A stretch of 64,000 nt of DNA from Sipunculus nudus. Taxonomy: Eukaryota > Annelida > Sipuncula > Golfingiida > Sipunculidae. A model generated the notes under the pieces. That model saw nothing but the letters and a program-made list of their open reading frames with translations, was not told the origin of the DNA and ran no database searches. Where the stretch lies: the NCBI GenBank assembly GCA_026874595.1, contig CM049306.1:102931142-102995141 (forward strand), written 5' to 3'. The position numbers were made by a program, and so were the translations under genes. Position 1 is the stretch's first letter, and each line of letters opens with the position of its first letter. Below are positions 47,220 through 59,729 of this stretch, in pieces.

Positions 47220-49080
47220 GGTGATTACTTAATAAATGTAATCAATTTCGATTACGCTTACACGGGCAAATAAATGAAAAAGATTATTATTACATTGCTG
47301 AAAAAATAAACGTAATCGATTACGATTACTTTTACCTCAAAAATTAATCATGATTGTTAACATGATTACAAACCTGAATGTTGTTAATAAAGTGAAAAGA
47401 CAACACCAGATTTACACACAATAAACTTTATGCATATCAAATTATCAATATATTTTTCATGTGGCTGTTCCATTTATTTTATAAACCACGTAACATTGTT
47501 TCCCTCTGAATAACGGTTGGCTCTTCCATTAAATATGCACCACATAAAACTGGTAACATTGCTTCCATCGATATATGGAGGTGGGGGGGATGGGGGGGGG
47601 GGGGGTGGTACTTGTAATGGCAGAGTGTTATTAATTTTCATACACTTTCTTCCCGTCTTTTAACTGATTCAGCTTGACACAGAGTATTCAAGCTTTTACG
47701 ATCTACTATACACCGAACATAGGTTGGCTCTTCCATAAACTTTACACCGCGTACAACTGGTAATATTGGTTCCATCGTATATTATTCCACCTGGTATATA
47801 CTGGTATGTGACATTTACTGCCGAGAATATTCCACTGACTTTATAGTTGTCGAAAAGAGCAAATACTATTTATTATTATCTCTAAAGCGTTGTTTTGGTA
47901 ACATTGGGGACGCACTAAACATCGCTTAAAAAATGAAAGCAAGGAGCATTATTTGGTTTGACAGTAGCTTCGAATTGTATCCCTTCAAATCATGACTTCA
48001 TGCTACACAAGAAAGATGTGCCCAAACCTGTTTGAATAGTTTTGTTCAACCAGAGGTAGACTCTCACCGTACCAAGTTGTACCGCCTGTGGCAAGCGGTA
48101 CTATTTTACGCAGCTTGATAGCACTGATAGTGATAGCCTTTATATTATTAGGGACAGTAAAGCGTTTATTAGAACTGCTGATCGGCTTTAATCAGAATGG
48201 ACAAATCGGAAACATTTGGTGTCTCTTGTGGAAACAGTCATACGGATAAGAAAAAAATATAAAGATTTATAGAGGAATTGAACATGTTATCAACACAATC
48301 ACAGACTGAAATTATTACAATCCCCGGTCAATTTGACTGGTAAATGCACCAGTTATAGAGATGGGAAAGACATCTCGCGGGAAACATGGAAACTACTCTG
48401 GCACCAGGCCTCTGAGCTAGATCGGGTCAATTTTAGATCAGCGTTTATTTTTCTGGGATATTGTTTTGTCACGGCGATAAAATAGACAGGCGACTATTTA
48501 AGGCCCGGCGTTTGTTCAAGGAAATACGGTACTAATGAGGGGAATGCTTAGCCGTGTTGCCTTGCTTATACCCTCATACTAATTAGATGATCTGCTTAGG
48601 ATGTAGCTGAAGGGTGTAAATTCTCAGGGTAAGTATAACTGCTCATTTTTACCAGCACAAGTTGCACGTGAGGTAATTTATTTATATACCTATATGTTGC
48701 ATAAATCATATATACAAGGGTTTAGATATTTGTCGATCAGACGGCAATATTCACAATTCAATAAATTGAGCTTCCATCAGATGCATTACCTATCACTGAT
48801 TCGTTTGATGGTTGAAAACAAAGCTCAGTTAATCATTCTTATTGATGTTTTTAATCACTAGTAATCATGAATGGTCATGTTGTAAAGAAACATTAATTGT
48901 AGCTATTCAAACTTGAAAAAAGTAATCTGTGTAATTATATATAATCACCATGATTGCGGATACATAGGCAAAGAAATTGATTACGATACCGATTACATTG
49001 CTGAATAAATAAAAGTAATCGATTACGATTACAAAAATAATGTAATCGATTGTAATCGATTACGATTACAATTACTCCAT
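47220..49080. repeat. AT-rich region bounded by GTAATCGATTACGATTAC repeats
   Basis: A block ATTACATTGCTGAA, AATAAA and GTAATCGATTACGATTAC occurs near 47291 and again near 48992 in the same orientation, with further variants nearby. It may mark the edges of another small transposon. No coding sequence, and no target duplication could be assigned. Confidence 0.45.
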
Positions 49081-49364
49081 GGCTGATAGAAAATAGAAGG
49101 CAGTTGTCCCCACCCATGTCTGACCTAGCTTGGATGTAAAAAGCAAAATACTTGTAATCTATTTTTATACATATGTCATAAGGTTGCATAGCGTATAGTA
49201 TATACCAACGGCACAGCGCAAACAGAGGTCCGTCACCGACGGAATCAGCAGACGCTATACGGTCCAGTGATTACCCGGCCTTCGCTGATGGGTCGAAATA
49301 GAATATCGCTGATTGGCTTATAAATAGAGAGAGTTCAGCTGACATCCGCTATATGTGTTATACC

Positions 49365-50000
49365 AGGTGTCTGTTTTATTGTGTGCAGCAGTCTTGCAGG
49401 TGTCTGTGTAGCGCTAGCATTGTCCGTTGCCATTGGAGACGCGCGAGCCGGGCCGCCCCTCATGATGGGTCTGACGTGTAGAAACATGCTCATGCTGATC
49501 TGGAACTTTTCGGGCTGGTCGCGCTCTATAAGCACGTGTCTTGTAATGTTCTATGGGCGTATGTATTATGTATAGTTAGGTTCTTTCGATTGTTCGTGAA
49601 AAAGAAGTTTCTAGAATTTTCGGATGAAAAGTTATAAATAGGGGCTGTGTTTTACAGCCGAGGGGGAGGAGAGAGAAAAAGGGGGAGGAGAGTGTGAGTC
49701 AGTTTGTGGACCTTTCCGATAATTGGAGCAGTTATAGATCTACTTTAAATTTGTAACGGATTTTATGTAATCTTCAGTTTGTATTTGGGACCACTACCAG
49801 AACTTCACTTTTGGATTACAACAAATTGATTTTGTGATTGAATTGGACTATTATTCTCTGAGAAGATTTATGTGAACTGTTCATCTGAATTATACGCTTT
49901 AAAGGACTTGTTGTCGCGGTGACAGTGGTGGTATCAAGGTACTGTACACTTTATTTATTATACTGTTTAATTATATTGATTTGCTGTTGTACTGTTGTTA
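49365..50000 (+). mobile_element. Promoter-bearing dispersed repeat, copy 2
   Basis: Same family and orientation as 41515-42290, ending where the two diverge near 50000, just before a gypsy element begins. Retains the heat-shock element and TATA box without change. Confidence 0.6.
49604..49621 (+). promoter_or_regulatory. Perfect four-unit heat-shock element (copy 2)
   Basis: GAAGTTTCTAGAATTTTC, identical to 41760-41777, with TATAAATA at 49633-49640 at the same 11-bp spacing. Confidence 0.75.
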
Positions 50001-50067
50001 TACTGCTCACCAAAGTGTGACTCCTGGGATAATTAATCTTGTTCTGATAGCAGAACGCCTTTAACAG

Positions 50068-50390
50068 GGGGTGTGTTACGGTGTGACATAAAAGGCCGAA
50101 CTGTCTCGCTAGTGCAGCTTGCTTTGCTAGCAAAGCGGTTCGTACGCCGGACTTGTGTGCCAGCAACATGGGTTGGAGTCCCGGATCGGCCCAGAATTTT
50201 CCCCTGAAAAATTTGTTTTCGTAACAGTGTATAAATAAGGCGGTTCTAGGCGTAGTCAGGCAGATAATCATCAGCCACTTGAGTGTAAATAGAGATATAC
50301 AGAATAAATAGGATTAAAAATAATTGTTATATAAATACATTGATTACCCTCTTATAGAATCCATGATCACAAGATCAAGTCTGAAAATAA
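50068..50390 (+). repeat. Probable 5' LTR/leader of the plus-strand gypsy element
   Basis: Starts near TGTTACGGTGTGACATAAAA, has a TATA-like GTGTATAAATAAGG near 50230 and leads into a gag-like frame starting at 50402. No matching 3' LTR was found after the element, so the limits are approximate. Confidence 0.45.
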
Positions 50391-50401
50391 GATCAGTACA
50401 G

Positions 50402-50634
50402 ATGGCAGCCCAGGACGACATAGCTTATGAACGTTTCACAGACATGGAGTAGAGAGAAAATGCGAGGAGCTGGCTAGCAAAATACGAGAAATATGCCGCA
50501 CATAAACAACTCTCACCACAGTCAAAGTTAACGTCGCTACCACTACACCTGACCGGCACAGCCTTCGAGTGGTAACCGGCGCTCAATGAAGAAGGGCCTT
50601 CCTTTCACGTTATGGTCCTGATACCACTAATCAG
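50402..50634 (+). pseudogene. gag fragment of Ty3/gypsy element (5' part)
   Basis: Begins MAAQDDIAYERFTDME, then an in-frame TAG. Beyond it, ARSWLAKYEKYAAHKQLS and LTGTAFEW match the N-terminal part of gypsy Gag. It is cut by a hAT insertion at 50635 and resumes at 52091. Confidence 0.7.
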
Positions 50635-51602
50635 TAGGGCTGTATCAATATATCGATATATCGATACGAATCGATACACGACGTCGATACGATAACCGAA
50701 ATGCGTTGCATGCTGTATCGGTCGTATCGATATAAAATATTTATTGCTAACGGGTAGGGATATGACTCTAAGTTTGTATTTATAATCTTGACGATTTATA
50801 AAGCAAAATGCAGTGTATATTTGTTGCGTTGGCTTTTAAGACTTGATAGGAAATTTTTATTGACAACTACTTCCATGAGAACTACAAATTACAGCCATAA
50901 GAATTATCACAAATAGCAAATACAATGCCCACACAAAACCGATTTTAAATAATTAAAAATCATTTCAATTAAAGACATCTTCAGACTAAATATATAGAAA
51001 ATTTACTATAATTACTGCCATGAAGCACAACCAAAATATTTACAAACATTTATTTTTTCAACAAGGACCATGACACATGAACATGACACAAGACATAAAG
51101 ATATCCTTGTTACAAATAAAACCAGACCTAAGATTGCAGACAGCTGTCTGAGAAACATAGCACCAAAAGTCATAAATGAAACCGACTAAATCATTGTTGA
51201 CAAAATCTTCACTCATAGTCTTCAAGGTTTGATTTGCTACATCAAACAACATTTTATAAATTATTATAAAGACAAACACCTTAAGATAAACTGCTACATC
51301 TGTAATAAAAATTAGTCTATGCCATCAACTATTCCTTGAGTAATTCAGGTTGTTAATCGTCCCAGTTTTTTTTTTACAAATTTCCTCATTAAATCATATA
51401 GTCTCAAATATTAAGAATGTATAATCATTTTACCTCCATATTTATGTACTATTTCTCTCTCTCCATAATTCATGCACAGGGGGCTGTTGTGTAAGCGGAT
51501 TAAAATGCTTAACAACAGTCTCCAGACATAATAAAAACAAAAATATTGACATCCTTAATATATTTTGTATGGAAGCTTTACTTTTATGTCGAATAAAATA
51601 TT

Positions 51603-51635
<33 letters not shown>

Positions 51636-51913
51636 GTCTCTCTCTCTCTCTCTCTCTCAATGATGGATTCATATTCACAGAAATATACAAAACTGTGTAA
51701 TTACATGACGCAAAAAATATAGCCTATGATCTTTCCCATCGAATGAAATAAAACTGTTTGTGCGGGGGGGGGGGGGGGGGTGCAAAGGGCTAAAAAAATC
51801 GAGATTTTGGTCGTTTTAATTAGATTTTGATAATTAAAATCAACTGGTCTGTTTATTTATTTAATATCAAGCTTAAGCTGCTCAACTTGGGTGAATATGT
51901 GGTATATAAAATG

Positions 51914-51961
<48 letters not shown>

Positions 51962-52090
51962 TAAACAGAGCTTTTATAAAGAAATGATATACAAAAAGAA
52001 ATGAAGCGTATCGTCAATACGTATCGGTATCGAATTAACTGTATCGAAATACGTATTGTACCGGATGAGGCGAACTGATACCCAGCCCTA
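50635..52090. mobile_element. hAT-type non-autonomous element 2, inserted in gag
   Basis: CTAATCAG at 50627-50634 and 52091-52098 is a perfect 8-bp target duplication. Ends are TAGGGCTGTATCAATATATC and, reversed, TAGGGCTGGGTATCAG. Same family as 46251-47151 but inverted. The interior has (CT)n (about 51599-51658), a G run (about 51764-51780) and (TA)n (about 51917-51958). Confidence 0.9.
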
Positions 52091-52745
52091 CTAATCAGTA
52101 GGAGAAACGTCGAACACTCTGGCAGTCAGAGCAGCGGGACAGCAAAAGCGTCAAAGATTTCGCCGACAAAGCAAAGTAAAGAGCCTTGCGCTACAACTTG
52201 TTTCCAGCAGGACCTGGAAACTTGATATTTTAAGTTTTAAAGTCCTCTTTGCGACAAGCCGTCATTCAGCGCGACTGCAATTCCCTGGAGGATGTCATTG
52301 TGTACGCAACACGAATGGAATCTTCAGCTATCCCGTCCAGTTCAACGGATTGTAAACTAGTCGCGGATATTGATGCCTAAAATTCAGATAGGTTGACAGA
52401 GGACTTCAGAACTGCAACAACGGTATCCGCTGCTAACCCGTCAAGAAATTACACGCCAGAGAAACTTTCCATTGCAGGAGGTACAACAATACATAGCCCA
52501 AAAGGCGAGAGTTCACACAAAGACACAATCGGCGCCAACAACGTGAAGTGGACCCTTGTGTCCGGGGCGGAAGTAAATTTCACTCTCCATCCGACTGACG
52601 TGCTGCAGACTCGGTGTGTTACCAGTGTAACAATGTGGGCCATCTCCGTCGATTATGTGGATTACGCGGACGTGCCTACGGTCAAACGATATGCGTGCCA
52701 ACCCGGGGAAGCTTGGGTAAACAACCCATCGTGGATCAGGAATTA
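52091..52745 (+). pseudogene. gag remnant with zinc knuckle (3' part)
   Basis: Frames are broken. A stretch near 52260-52375 (RDCNSLEDVIVYATRMESS) matches the end of the gypsy capsid region. The nucleocapsid zinc knuckle, C-X2-C-X4-H-X4-C, is intact at 52617-52658. It follows directly from the hAT-interrupted 5' part. Confidence 0.75.
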
Positions 52746-53263
52746 TTGAATTATGCCGACCGGACCTGAGTAATCTGGACTCACCTTTAAGTGCCGAGAC
52801 GAAAACCTCTGAATCAGTGATTATGACTTTGCCGTTGAATTATAACCCCACTGTTGATTAGATTGCGTCCCAAAACATTACTGCCCTTATTGAGCGTTAC
52901 AGGAGCGTTAATATCGTGCATTGCATTGAACCATTACAGTAGACAGCTCTAAGGATCAGTCTTAAACCAGGAACCATTAAACACATTCTCGGTGTTTGCG
53001 GTGAGAGGCACTCCGTTTTAGGGACGATTGAGCTTCCTCTTACAGTAAACAGACTCCAGGTTGTGCAGCAGGTTTACATTTTCTGGCGCGGGCATAGTCC
53101 ACTCATTTTAGGCATGGAATTTATAAGTGATCACAACGCAATCATGGATTTGCAGCATAACCCACATGGGATTTACCAAAGATTGACAGAGTAATATATC
53201 AGCAGTTGAGAAAACGACAACAGGTCAGTCTCCCGTTCTGCCGTTTCAGTTATCATACCGCCC
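52746..53263 (+). pseudogene. Protease remnant of the plus-strand gypsy element
   Basis: A frame near 53000-53160 contains GTIELPLTVNRL and LILGMEFISDHNAIMDL, the C-terminal half of a retropepsin-like protease. The active-site DTG/DSG could not be found and stops are frequent. Confidence 0.6.
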
Positions 53264-54003
53264 TTGTCTGAGTGTATAGTACCTATAACGTTAGATTGGG
53301 AGAGTAACACTTGTTACCTGATTGAGCCGGAACACACGCTGGTCACCCGACATAATCTCATGTGTGCTCGTTCAATTGTAAACTGTAGTGAAAAACCGAT
53401 GGTGCTAGTATGTAATCTTTTAAACGCTTCCGTCAAATTATCTGCTGGCAAGGTCATAGCTTTTGCTGTACCTCAAACACAGGATGAGGTGATTTCCATG
53501 GAAGATGAGCATAACGGTACTGATGCCAGTGATTGTGAGGAAGTGATTTTATCGACAGTAACAAGGACATATTTGCCAAGTCCCTTCTCGAACTGGAGGG
53601 GCAAAGGGACACCTTCACGGGATAGCACAAAGGATGCGCTTTTTATCCATCAGGACTTTTATAAAACATCGGTTACAGCTAAAAAGGAAATCCATCGTCA
53701 GGTTGATGAAATGCCCAGGGCCGGTGAAATAGAGCCAAGTCAAGGTGAGTGGTCTAGCCAACTGGTTCTAGTTCGCAAGAAATCGGGTGAGTTTCGGTGC
53801 ACAATAGACTACCGGAAGTTGAATGAAATAACAAAACTGATTTTCCAACGCTCACCTCGCCTAGAATATGTGTTTGATGCCTTGCAAGGATCTAAACCCA
53901 AAGTGTTCTCCACCACTGGTCTGGCTCTTGGGTTTTGGCAGGTGCCAATGGACACAGCGTCACGGGCAAAATCGGCGTTTGTAACACACAAGATAATATA
54001 CTA
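53264..54003 (+). pseudogene. Gypsy pol: linker and N-terminal reverse transcriptase, interrupted
   Basis: Open from 53264. The first 130 codons are the protease-RT linker. Reverse transcriptase begins near 53690 with HRQVDEM, SQLVLVRKKSGEFR and CTIDYRKLNEIT, then ALGFWQVPMD and KSAFVTH. A DNA transposon at 54004 ends the homology; residues the open frame adds after 54003 belong to that insert. Codons usual for the first catalytic Asp region are altered (FSTTGLALGFWQ where families have FSxLDLxxGYxQ), so this copy looks inactive. Confidence 0.82.
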
Positions 54004-54848
54004 CAGTGGAGCGCCGTTCATTCGAACATCTGGGGGGGGGGGGCATAAACGAACGTTCGGATGAATGGTCATGTGTAAAATAACATCGTAGCATCGACGA
54101 TAACTTCTCGGTATTACTAATATTAATAGTGGCACTTTGTCAGGGACTTAGGTTAGCTTTCAGATTTAATAAAAAAAAGGGACACGAACAGAGTATGTGA
54201 TAAATACTTGTTTACCTATATAGAAAGTTAATAACACTGAAGTCCATGAATCGGTTAATCTCTCGCTAAACCTGAGGATATCCGCCGTGATAGTTTAATC
54301 GCCTCGGTGCCACCCTGTATGTTTGGACCGTCAATCCCACTTGGCATCAGACGCCTTGCACATCGTCTTTCGTCTCTTGGAAACCTAAGTGTCTTGCATC
54401 TGGCCTCTGACGTCCCATAGCTTCAGACGTCTTTCCTTTTTGTCACTTATGGCTGATTTACTAAAACTAAACTCTCTGGCCGTTGGCCAACACAGCTACA
54501 TTGGTGACTCTGTCAGAGCCCTATATTACCAGTACAAAATCTACTCGCTTTCATTGTCGGATGGTTTACAGATGTGAACAATTAGACAAAGCAGGACAAA
54601 GGTTTATTAGGGGATATGGTCGGTTGTCATACAATTCCAAGCGAATGATTGGCGGCGTTTGTAAAACCTGGCTGATTATGTTTTTTCACTCCTGCAGCTC
54701 TGCAACTGGTGATGCCTTCACTAATTAGTCAGGACCTGGAGTAATACAATACATATTATTTTAGATACCCACAGTTTGAGTTTTAAAATCAAATAAATAG
54801 TCAAAATTTACCTATAAAAGTTTTTTTTTAATAAACGGCGCTCTACGG
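54004..54848. mobile_element. TA-flanked pogo/Tc1-type non-autonomous element inserted in RT
   Basis: TA at 54002-54003 and 54849-54850. Ends are CAGTGGAGCGCCGTTCATT and, reversed, CCGTAGAGCGCCGTTTATT. Gypsy RT homology stops exactly at its left end and resumes at its right end. It contains a G run near 54031 and no recognisable transposase. Confidence 0.82.
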
Positions 54849-54850
54849 TA

Positions 54851-55240
54851 TTCAAAAGAATGCCCTTCGGACTGGCTAATGCGCCAGGGTTATTTCAAAA
54901 GTTGATGACGCGTGTGCTGGCGGGACTTACATGGCGTTCTGCAATCGTTTACGTGAATGATGTATAGGACTATAAGCACACATGAACAGAAACTGACTAT
55001 CACTGGAACAGTGTGTTCGGAACTGGTTGAAGGTATCAAAGCGTACCCTCACTACTTTGCTAACAACGATTTCACGTTGATTATGGGCCATGCGGCCCTC
55101 CAAAGGTTGTGAAATGTCAAACAGGATGCCGGTCGCCTTGCTGTATGGGCCTTACTTCTGCAAGCTTACACGTTTGGAGTAAAAGATAAACCCTGTAAAA
55201 AGATAGATCATGCAGACGCATTATCGCCATGGTGTACACA
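54851..55240 (+). pseudogene. Gypsy pol: C-terminal reverse transcriptase and RNase H remnant
   Basis: Resumes with KRMPFGLANAPGLFQKLM, then the catalytic box read as YVND at 54950-54961 where YVDD or YIDD is usual, and a stop. From about 55020, FTLIMGHAAL and KIDHADALS match the RNase H end, with frame breaks. The gap between them is shorter than in intact elements. Confidence 0.75.
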
Positions 55241-56100
55241 CAGAAAACAGAATCATCTGACTGTGTATTTGACGATCGGCCACTCTACAGTACTGCTTAC
55301 ATTGCACACACAGATGTTCGAGCCATAGCATGTGTTTAACTGGAGTACTACGAACAATATACTATCGATAAGTCCACTGCTGTAGAGCTTTCAGTGCAAA
55401 AAGTTTCGGTTGAGAATAGAGCGGTCGAACTCGGGACATTGTAGCATGACTTCGCTAAATAACAATGGGCCTGTCCAGATTATGAACACATTAAAAAAGG
55501 ATCCTGCCTCCGGACACTTACTAGACACCCGGTCAGAAGCAGCAAAGATCGCGGCAAAAGCAGAACAAGACATCTTGAATGAAGGTATATTGTATCATCT
55601 GTTCGAGAGACAAACGCGATTTCTTCCTTAATACACGTTAACCCACTTAAGTTCTTGGGTCCTGACACAGGTCCGACTTTCATCAACATGCAGGTAAAAA
55701 GGCTCAATACAACAATCTTCTTCAAAAGCTGACACCCAACATCCCACATTCAAAACAAAATTGAACGATGATCAGGTGGACGAGGTGGACCGATTCTTAC
55801 CATGCAAAGGATACGGAAAGAGTAAGATGTACAAGGTGAAATGGTGAAAGTTCACAGAGACCACATGGGAAACTTAGGCAAATATTGGGCAAAGACTCTC
55901 CAAGAATTATGAAAGGCGCAGAAGGCGGAGTCAGAGACGACAATAACTCGCATTCTCAAATACGCTTTATGATCTATATGTTAAATATTCTTCTTATGTT
56001 GTGTTGTGTGCACTCGAGGTTCCTAGTATAGGTCATTGTAATTAAGAGGGCCAAACTTTTTAAGCTGGGGATATTGTCATAAAGTTACTAAGCGTCTAGT
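55241..56100 (+). pseudogene. Gypsy integrase remnant and chromodomain-like end
   Basis: A frame at 55410-55631 ends with AKAEQDILNEGILYHLFERQ, like the start of integrase, but the DDE core is missing. Near 55767-55875 a broken frame reads VDEVDRFL and GKSKMYKVKW followed by FTETTWE, the pattern of a C-terminal chromodomain found in many Ty3/gypsy integrases. A purine-rich AAGCTGGGGATA near 56060 may be the polypurine tract. No 3' LTR was seen. Confidence 0.6.
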
Positions 56101-56470
56101 ATACACCAATGAAGTGAACTCTAGGAAAAATTGTTGTAAAATCAGGGATCTATAAATAAAGAGTTACAAAAATGGGCAGCATGTGACCGGACTATACGTA
56201 AAATGCGTACACAAATATGTTACCCGTGGATCAGCCGGCTATTTGGGCGAATGACCAAAAAAAGCATATAGTTAATGAGTAAAAGGTGGGTTGAGCATGC
56301 AAAAAATCCGTTCAGATTTAAATCAGCTGTCAAAATAGAAAATACCAGCACCATTGATTCCTAGTATGGTATAACGCGGTAAAGACTGCGTTTTTGTCAC
56401 ATTTATAAAACTACCTGTTTTGTTTCGTTTAGGGTCAAGTAAAGGATTTAAAACAAAGAGACAGCAAAGA
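56101..56470. repeat. Outer end of copy B of the segmental duplication
   Basis: Resumes the match to 3930-4310, for example TAAAAATGGG, GTAAAATGCGTA and ACACCATT-type blocks in the same order. Marks the right edge of the insertions in copy B. Confidence 0.75.
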
Positions 56471-57519
56471 GCGTTATATTGTGAATGAAGAAGATGTGAA
56501 AGTCAAAGCATAAATATCCTTTCTGATCAAAACACCTGTTCCGAGGGTTTTTTTCAATCTTTTCAGACATATTACTTCAGTTTTAGGGGCGGACCCTGTG
56601 ATACCCAAGGAAATTAATTTAAAGCGTGCTGTTATAACTTTACAAAATACCACAGAACCACCACAAACAATAAAAAATATAAGCACTTGGGGCCGCGTAC
56701 ATAACGCGTTCTTGGGATAGGACATAAATCCACTTTAAAACAAAGAAAGGTATTGGTTGAATTATATATGAACTTCTTCACTCTAGATCCAGCGACATCT
56801 GACGTAAAATTGGATCACAAGACATGCTGACTCCTGTTTTGCTGTGGCAAACTGTGACTATTGATTGAATGTATAAGCTGATTGCAAACCTGTTATATCG
56901 CCTTCATGTTACCTTTGTATCAGACTAGGAAAATAATTATACAAACTTTAAACTGTGTTCCGACAGCAATAACTTGCATGCTGTGCCGGCTCCGTGGACA
57001 TAATGCAAATGTTGACATGTCATTGAAAAATATTATACAAAGCTGCAGCTATAGACAAAAATCTTTGTTTAATCATGTTTAATGACTGTCAATACACTTG
57101 TTTTTTTACATAGTCTTTTAATGATTTTGTGATTGAGATTACAGCAAGGTTAGAACACGACTTGTATTGCTACAAGGAACAAAGTCAATGTCGAATCTTA
57201 TTTTATTCACGTTGTGACATTCAATGTCTCATGACATATGTGATAATTATATGTATATACAGAACAAAACAACAAAAACAAATCACAAATAATGGCACCA
57301 TTTTAATCATATGACAATTTACAGCATATATGTGATACGTTACAGGCGGGCAGTGTTACCTATATTTCATGACACCTATATAAAGGATTTTAAAACTGCC
57401 TCAATCATGCATCATGAATTATCAACACCTTAAGATGAGTGTTCTATGTTAGTATAGCGCGTAATAATCCTTATACATTGCATTATCTGCATATATTGCA
57501 CCTTCCATTATTATTCTGA

Positions 57520-57625
57520 TAATTAATAGTGCATATATAATATATAAAGTATATTATATATTTTATATATATTATATATTATATATTATATATCTTATTT
57601 TAAGTATATAATATATATTATATAA
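57520..57625. repeat. Palindromic AT-only stretch
   Basis: Irregular TATATAAT/ATTATATA units that can fold back on themselves, unlike the simple (TA)n tracts elsewhere. Confidence 0.7.
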
Positions 57626-57788
57626 TGGACTAGCGGTAAATTCTGTATTGGAATGTTTATTGATCCGTCTATTGATTTTCGAGACTTGGACTAAAGCCCT
57701 GATATGTTTTGAATTAGTTCACGTATAGATAGTTAGGTAATTAACAATGAGTAACATATAAGATGAATATAATCATGGTGGTCTATGA

Positions 57789-57838
<50 letters not shown>

Positions 57839-58204
57839 TGCCAATCCTTCAGATCACTAGCACAGAATAAATGAAGCATATATTTAAACGCAAACAAATA
57901 AGACACAAATAATGCTTTGTCACATTAGCGACTAGGAGCCTATTGCAATAAAGTATTCAAGTCATATTTTGGACTGCAGACCAGATACTGGCGAGTTATC
58001 ATGGTAAGCATTTTTATGTCATAATTGTAACAATGGTATTTAAGCCTGCTCTCGGACTACATGCTTTTGCAACAGACCAACTGATTCAAAGCATCGTATT
58101 AATATGTATTCAGCTTTACATTTATCAACATAAATGTGGCTCAACGTCGAACCTACCAAACCAGGGTATATAAATGGACGACGGTATTATCATGTGCGTT
58201 ACAT

Positions 58205-58211
58205 TGTAAAC

Positions 58212-58261
<50 letters not shown>

Positions 58262-58337
58262 ATACTGCTTAATACCATCACCGGCTAACCCAGTATATTA
58301 GCGCCCGCTATTCTCAAATTTCTGGATCCGTCACTGC
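58205..58337. mobile_element. Second copy of the (TA)n plus CTGGATCC-ending repeat
   Basis: An interrupted (TA)n is followed by a segment ending TTTCTGGATCCGTCACTG, matching 32206-32336. Confidence 0.55.
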
Positions 58338-59493
58338 CGCAGTAAGCTCCAAAAATATTCATTATGTCCTTCAAAACCATTTTATATTACACCTGAATAA
58401 CTTAAGCATTACATGAGTTACATTCCGCAAAACTAAACGCACAAGAAATTAAAAATGTAAAATAAAAATTAGAGGTCTGTGAACCGTAATTATTATAAAT
58501 CGAGGTGCAAAGCTGTCACGCCTGACTTTTACTCTGAGCAAGAGCCAGTGTGAGAAAATAAGATTTTAACAAATGACCTAAATGGCACCAAAATTCATTA
58601 ACCAGAAGACATCCCCTCAATTAAAGAATGCTTTTCAGTGAATTGTCATCTGTATTTATGGTAATGGCTAGAGAAGTAACGCCTGGTTATGCGACCACTC
58701 TTGGTAATGTTTACGAATGGTTTTGCTCCTAAAGCCCTTCAAGTTCAAAGCGAAACTGCGTTTTGCAGGAACCTAGGTTATGCGTGAACTTATAAATTTC
58801 CGATGAAACGACGTCAGTTAGCGTCCTGTTTTGCGAGAGATTATATGGCTCGATAGATTTCGCATTAATGTTTTTTTTCATACACTTTTTACATAAACAC
58901 ATGGGTGCACATGAATTTATGTTCTAGGCATTCATGTCAATTGTTCATATTTTCTGCAAGATACAACTATAAGTGTCCGTCACAGTTGTAGTCGCATTAC
59001 TGGGGTGGTCATAAAGCAAAGTTTTACCGTGTCTTTTTCTGTGTATGCTGTTATTCGTGCACCCTATTAGCAAAAAGAGGGGTTGTCATGCCATCTGTCG
59101 GACGAATACGATCGCCATGATATATACGCTACACATGTATCATAAAAAAGAGATCTATTTATGGTAAAATTAGTGATCATCCTAATTTAAGATACTCACA
59201 TCTATGAAGGAGCATATTTTTTCTAACAGACATCAGCAGGATTCATGCATACATGGTTATATCTAAGCTTTATATACACACTGTCCTGAGAAAGGGGTGA
59301 CACTTCGTTTGATCACATGGTTATATCACAATGTTGATAATTTAGATGTCTAGTCTATCACATTTACCTTTTAAGCAAGACTAGATCTATTATTTACCAG
59401 CATATTTCTTTGATAACTAACAGAGACATGATATGTAACTGCTAATTTATTTTGAATAATTCTAGTCTATAATATTAATATGCGCAATATTCA

Positions 59494-59729
59494 CAGGGGC
59501 GGATCCAGGATTTAGGAAAAGGGGCGGGGGGGGGTCCCACCCAGGAGGATTAATGAAAATCCTAAAAAAAAAAGGTCATCAGGTCTGGAAAAGGGGGGGG
59601 GGGGGGGGGGTCCAGGCCGCAAAATAAAATTTCGTCTAAAACCCTTTAAAAAGGTTGCTTCGGGTGAAAAAGGGGGGGGGGGGGGGGTCCGGACCCCCTG
59701 GACCCCCCCCCCCCCAGGATCCGCTTCTG
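59494..59729. mobile_element. Small inverted-repeat element with G/C homopolymers
   Basis: Ends CAGGGGCGGATCCAGG and, reversed, CAGAAGCGGATCCTGG, flanked by ATTCA at 59489-59493 and 59730-59734. The interior consists largely of G and C runs with short AAAATCCT-type blocks. A miniature DNA transposon is likely; the 5-bp flank is only weak evidence for a class. Confidence 0.65.

Noticed and set aside
52393-52749. 118-codon plus-strand frame as a separate gene
   Set aside because: It overlaps the gypsy Gag region in a different frame from the zinc knuckle; a shadow of decayed gag.
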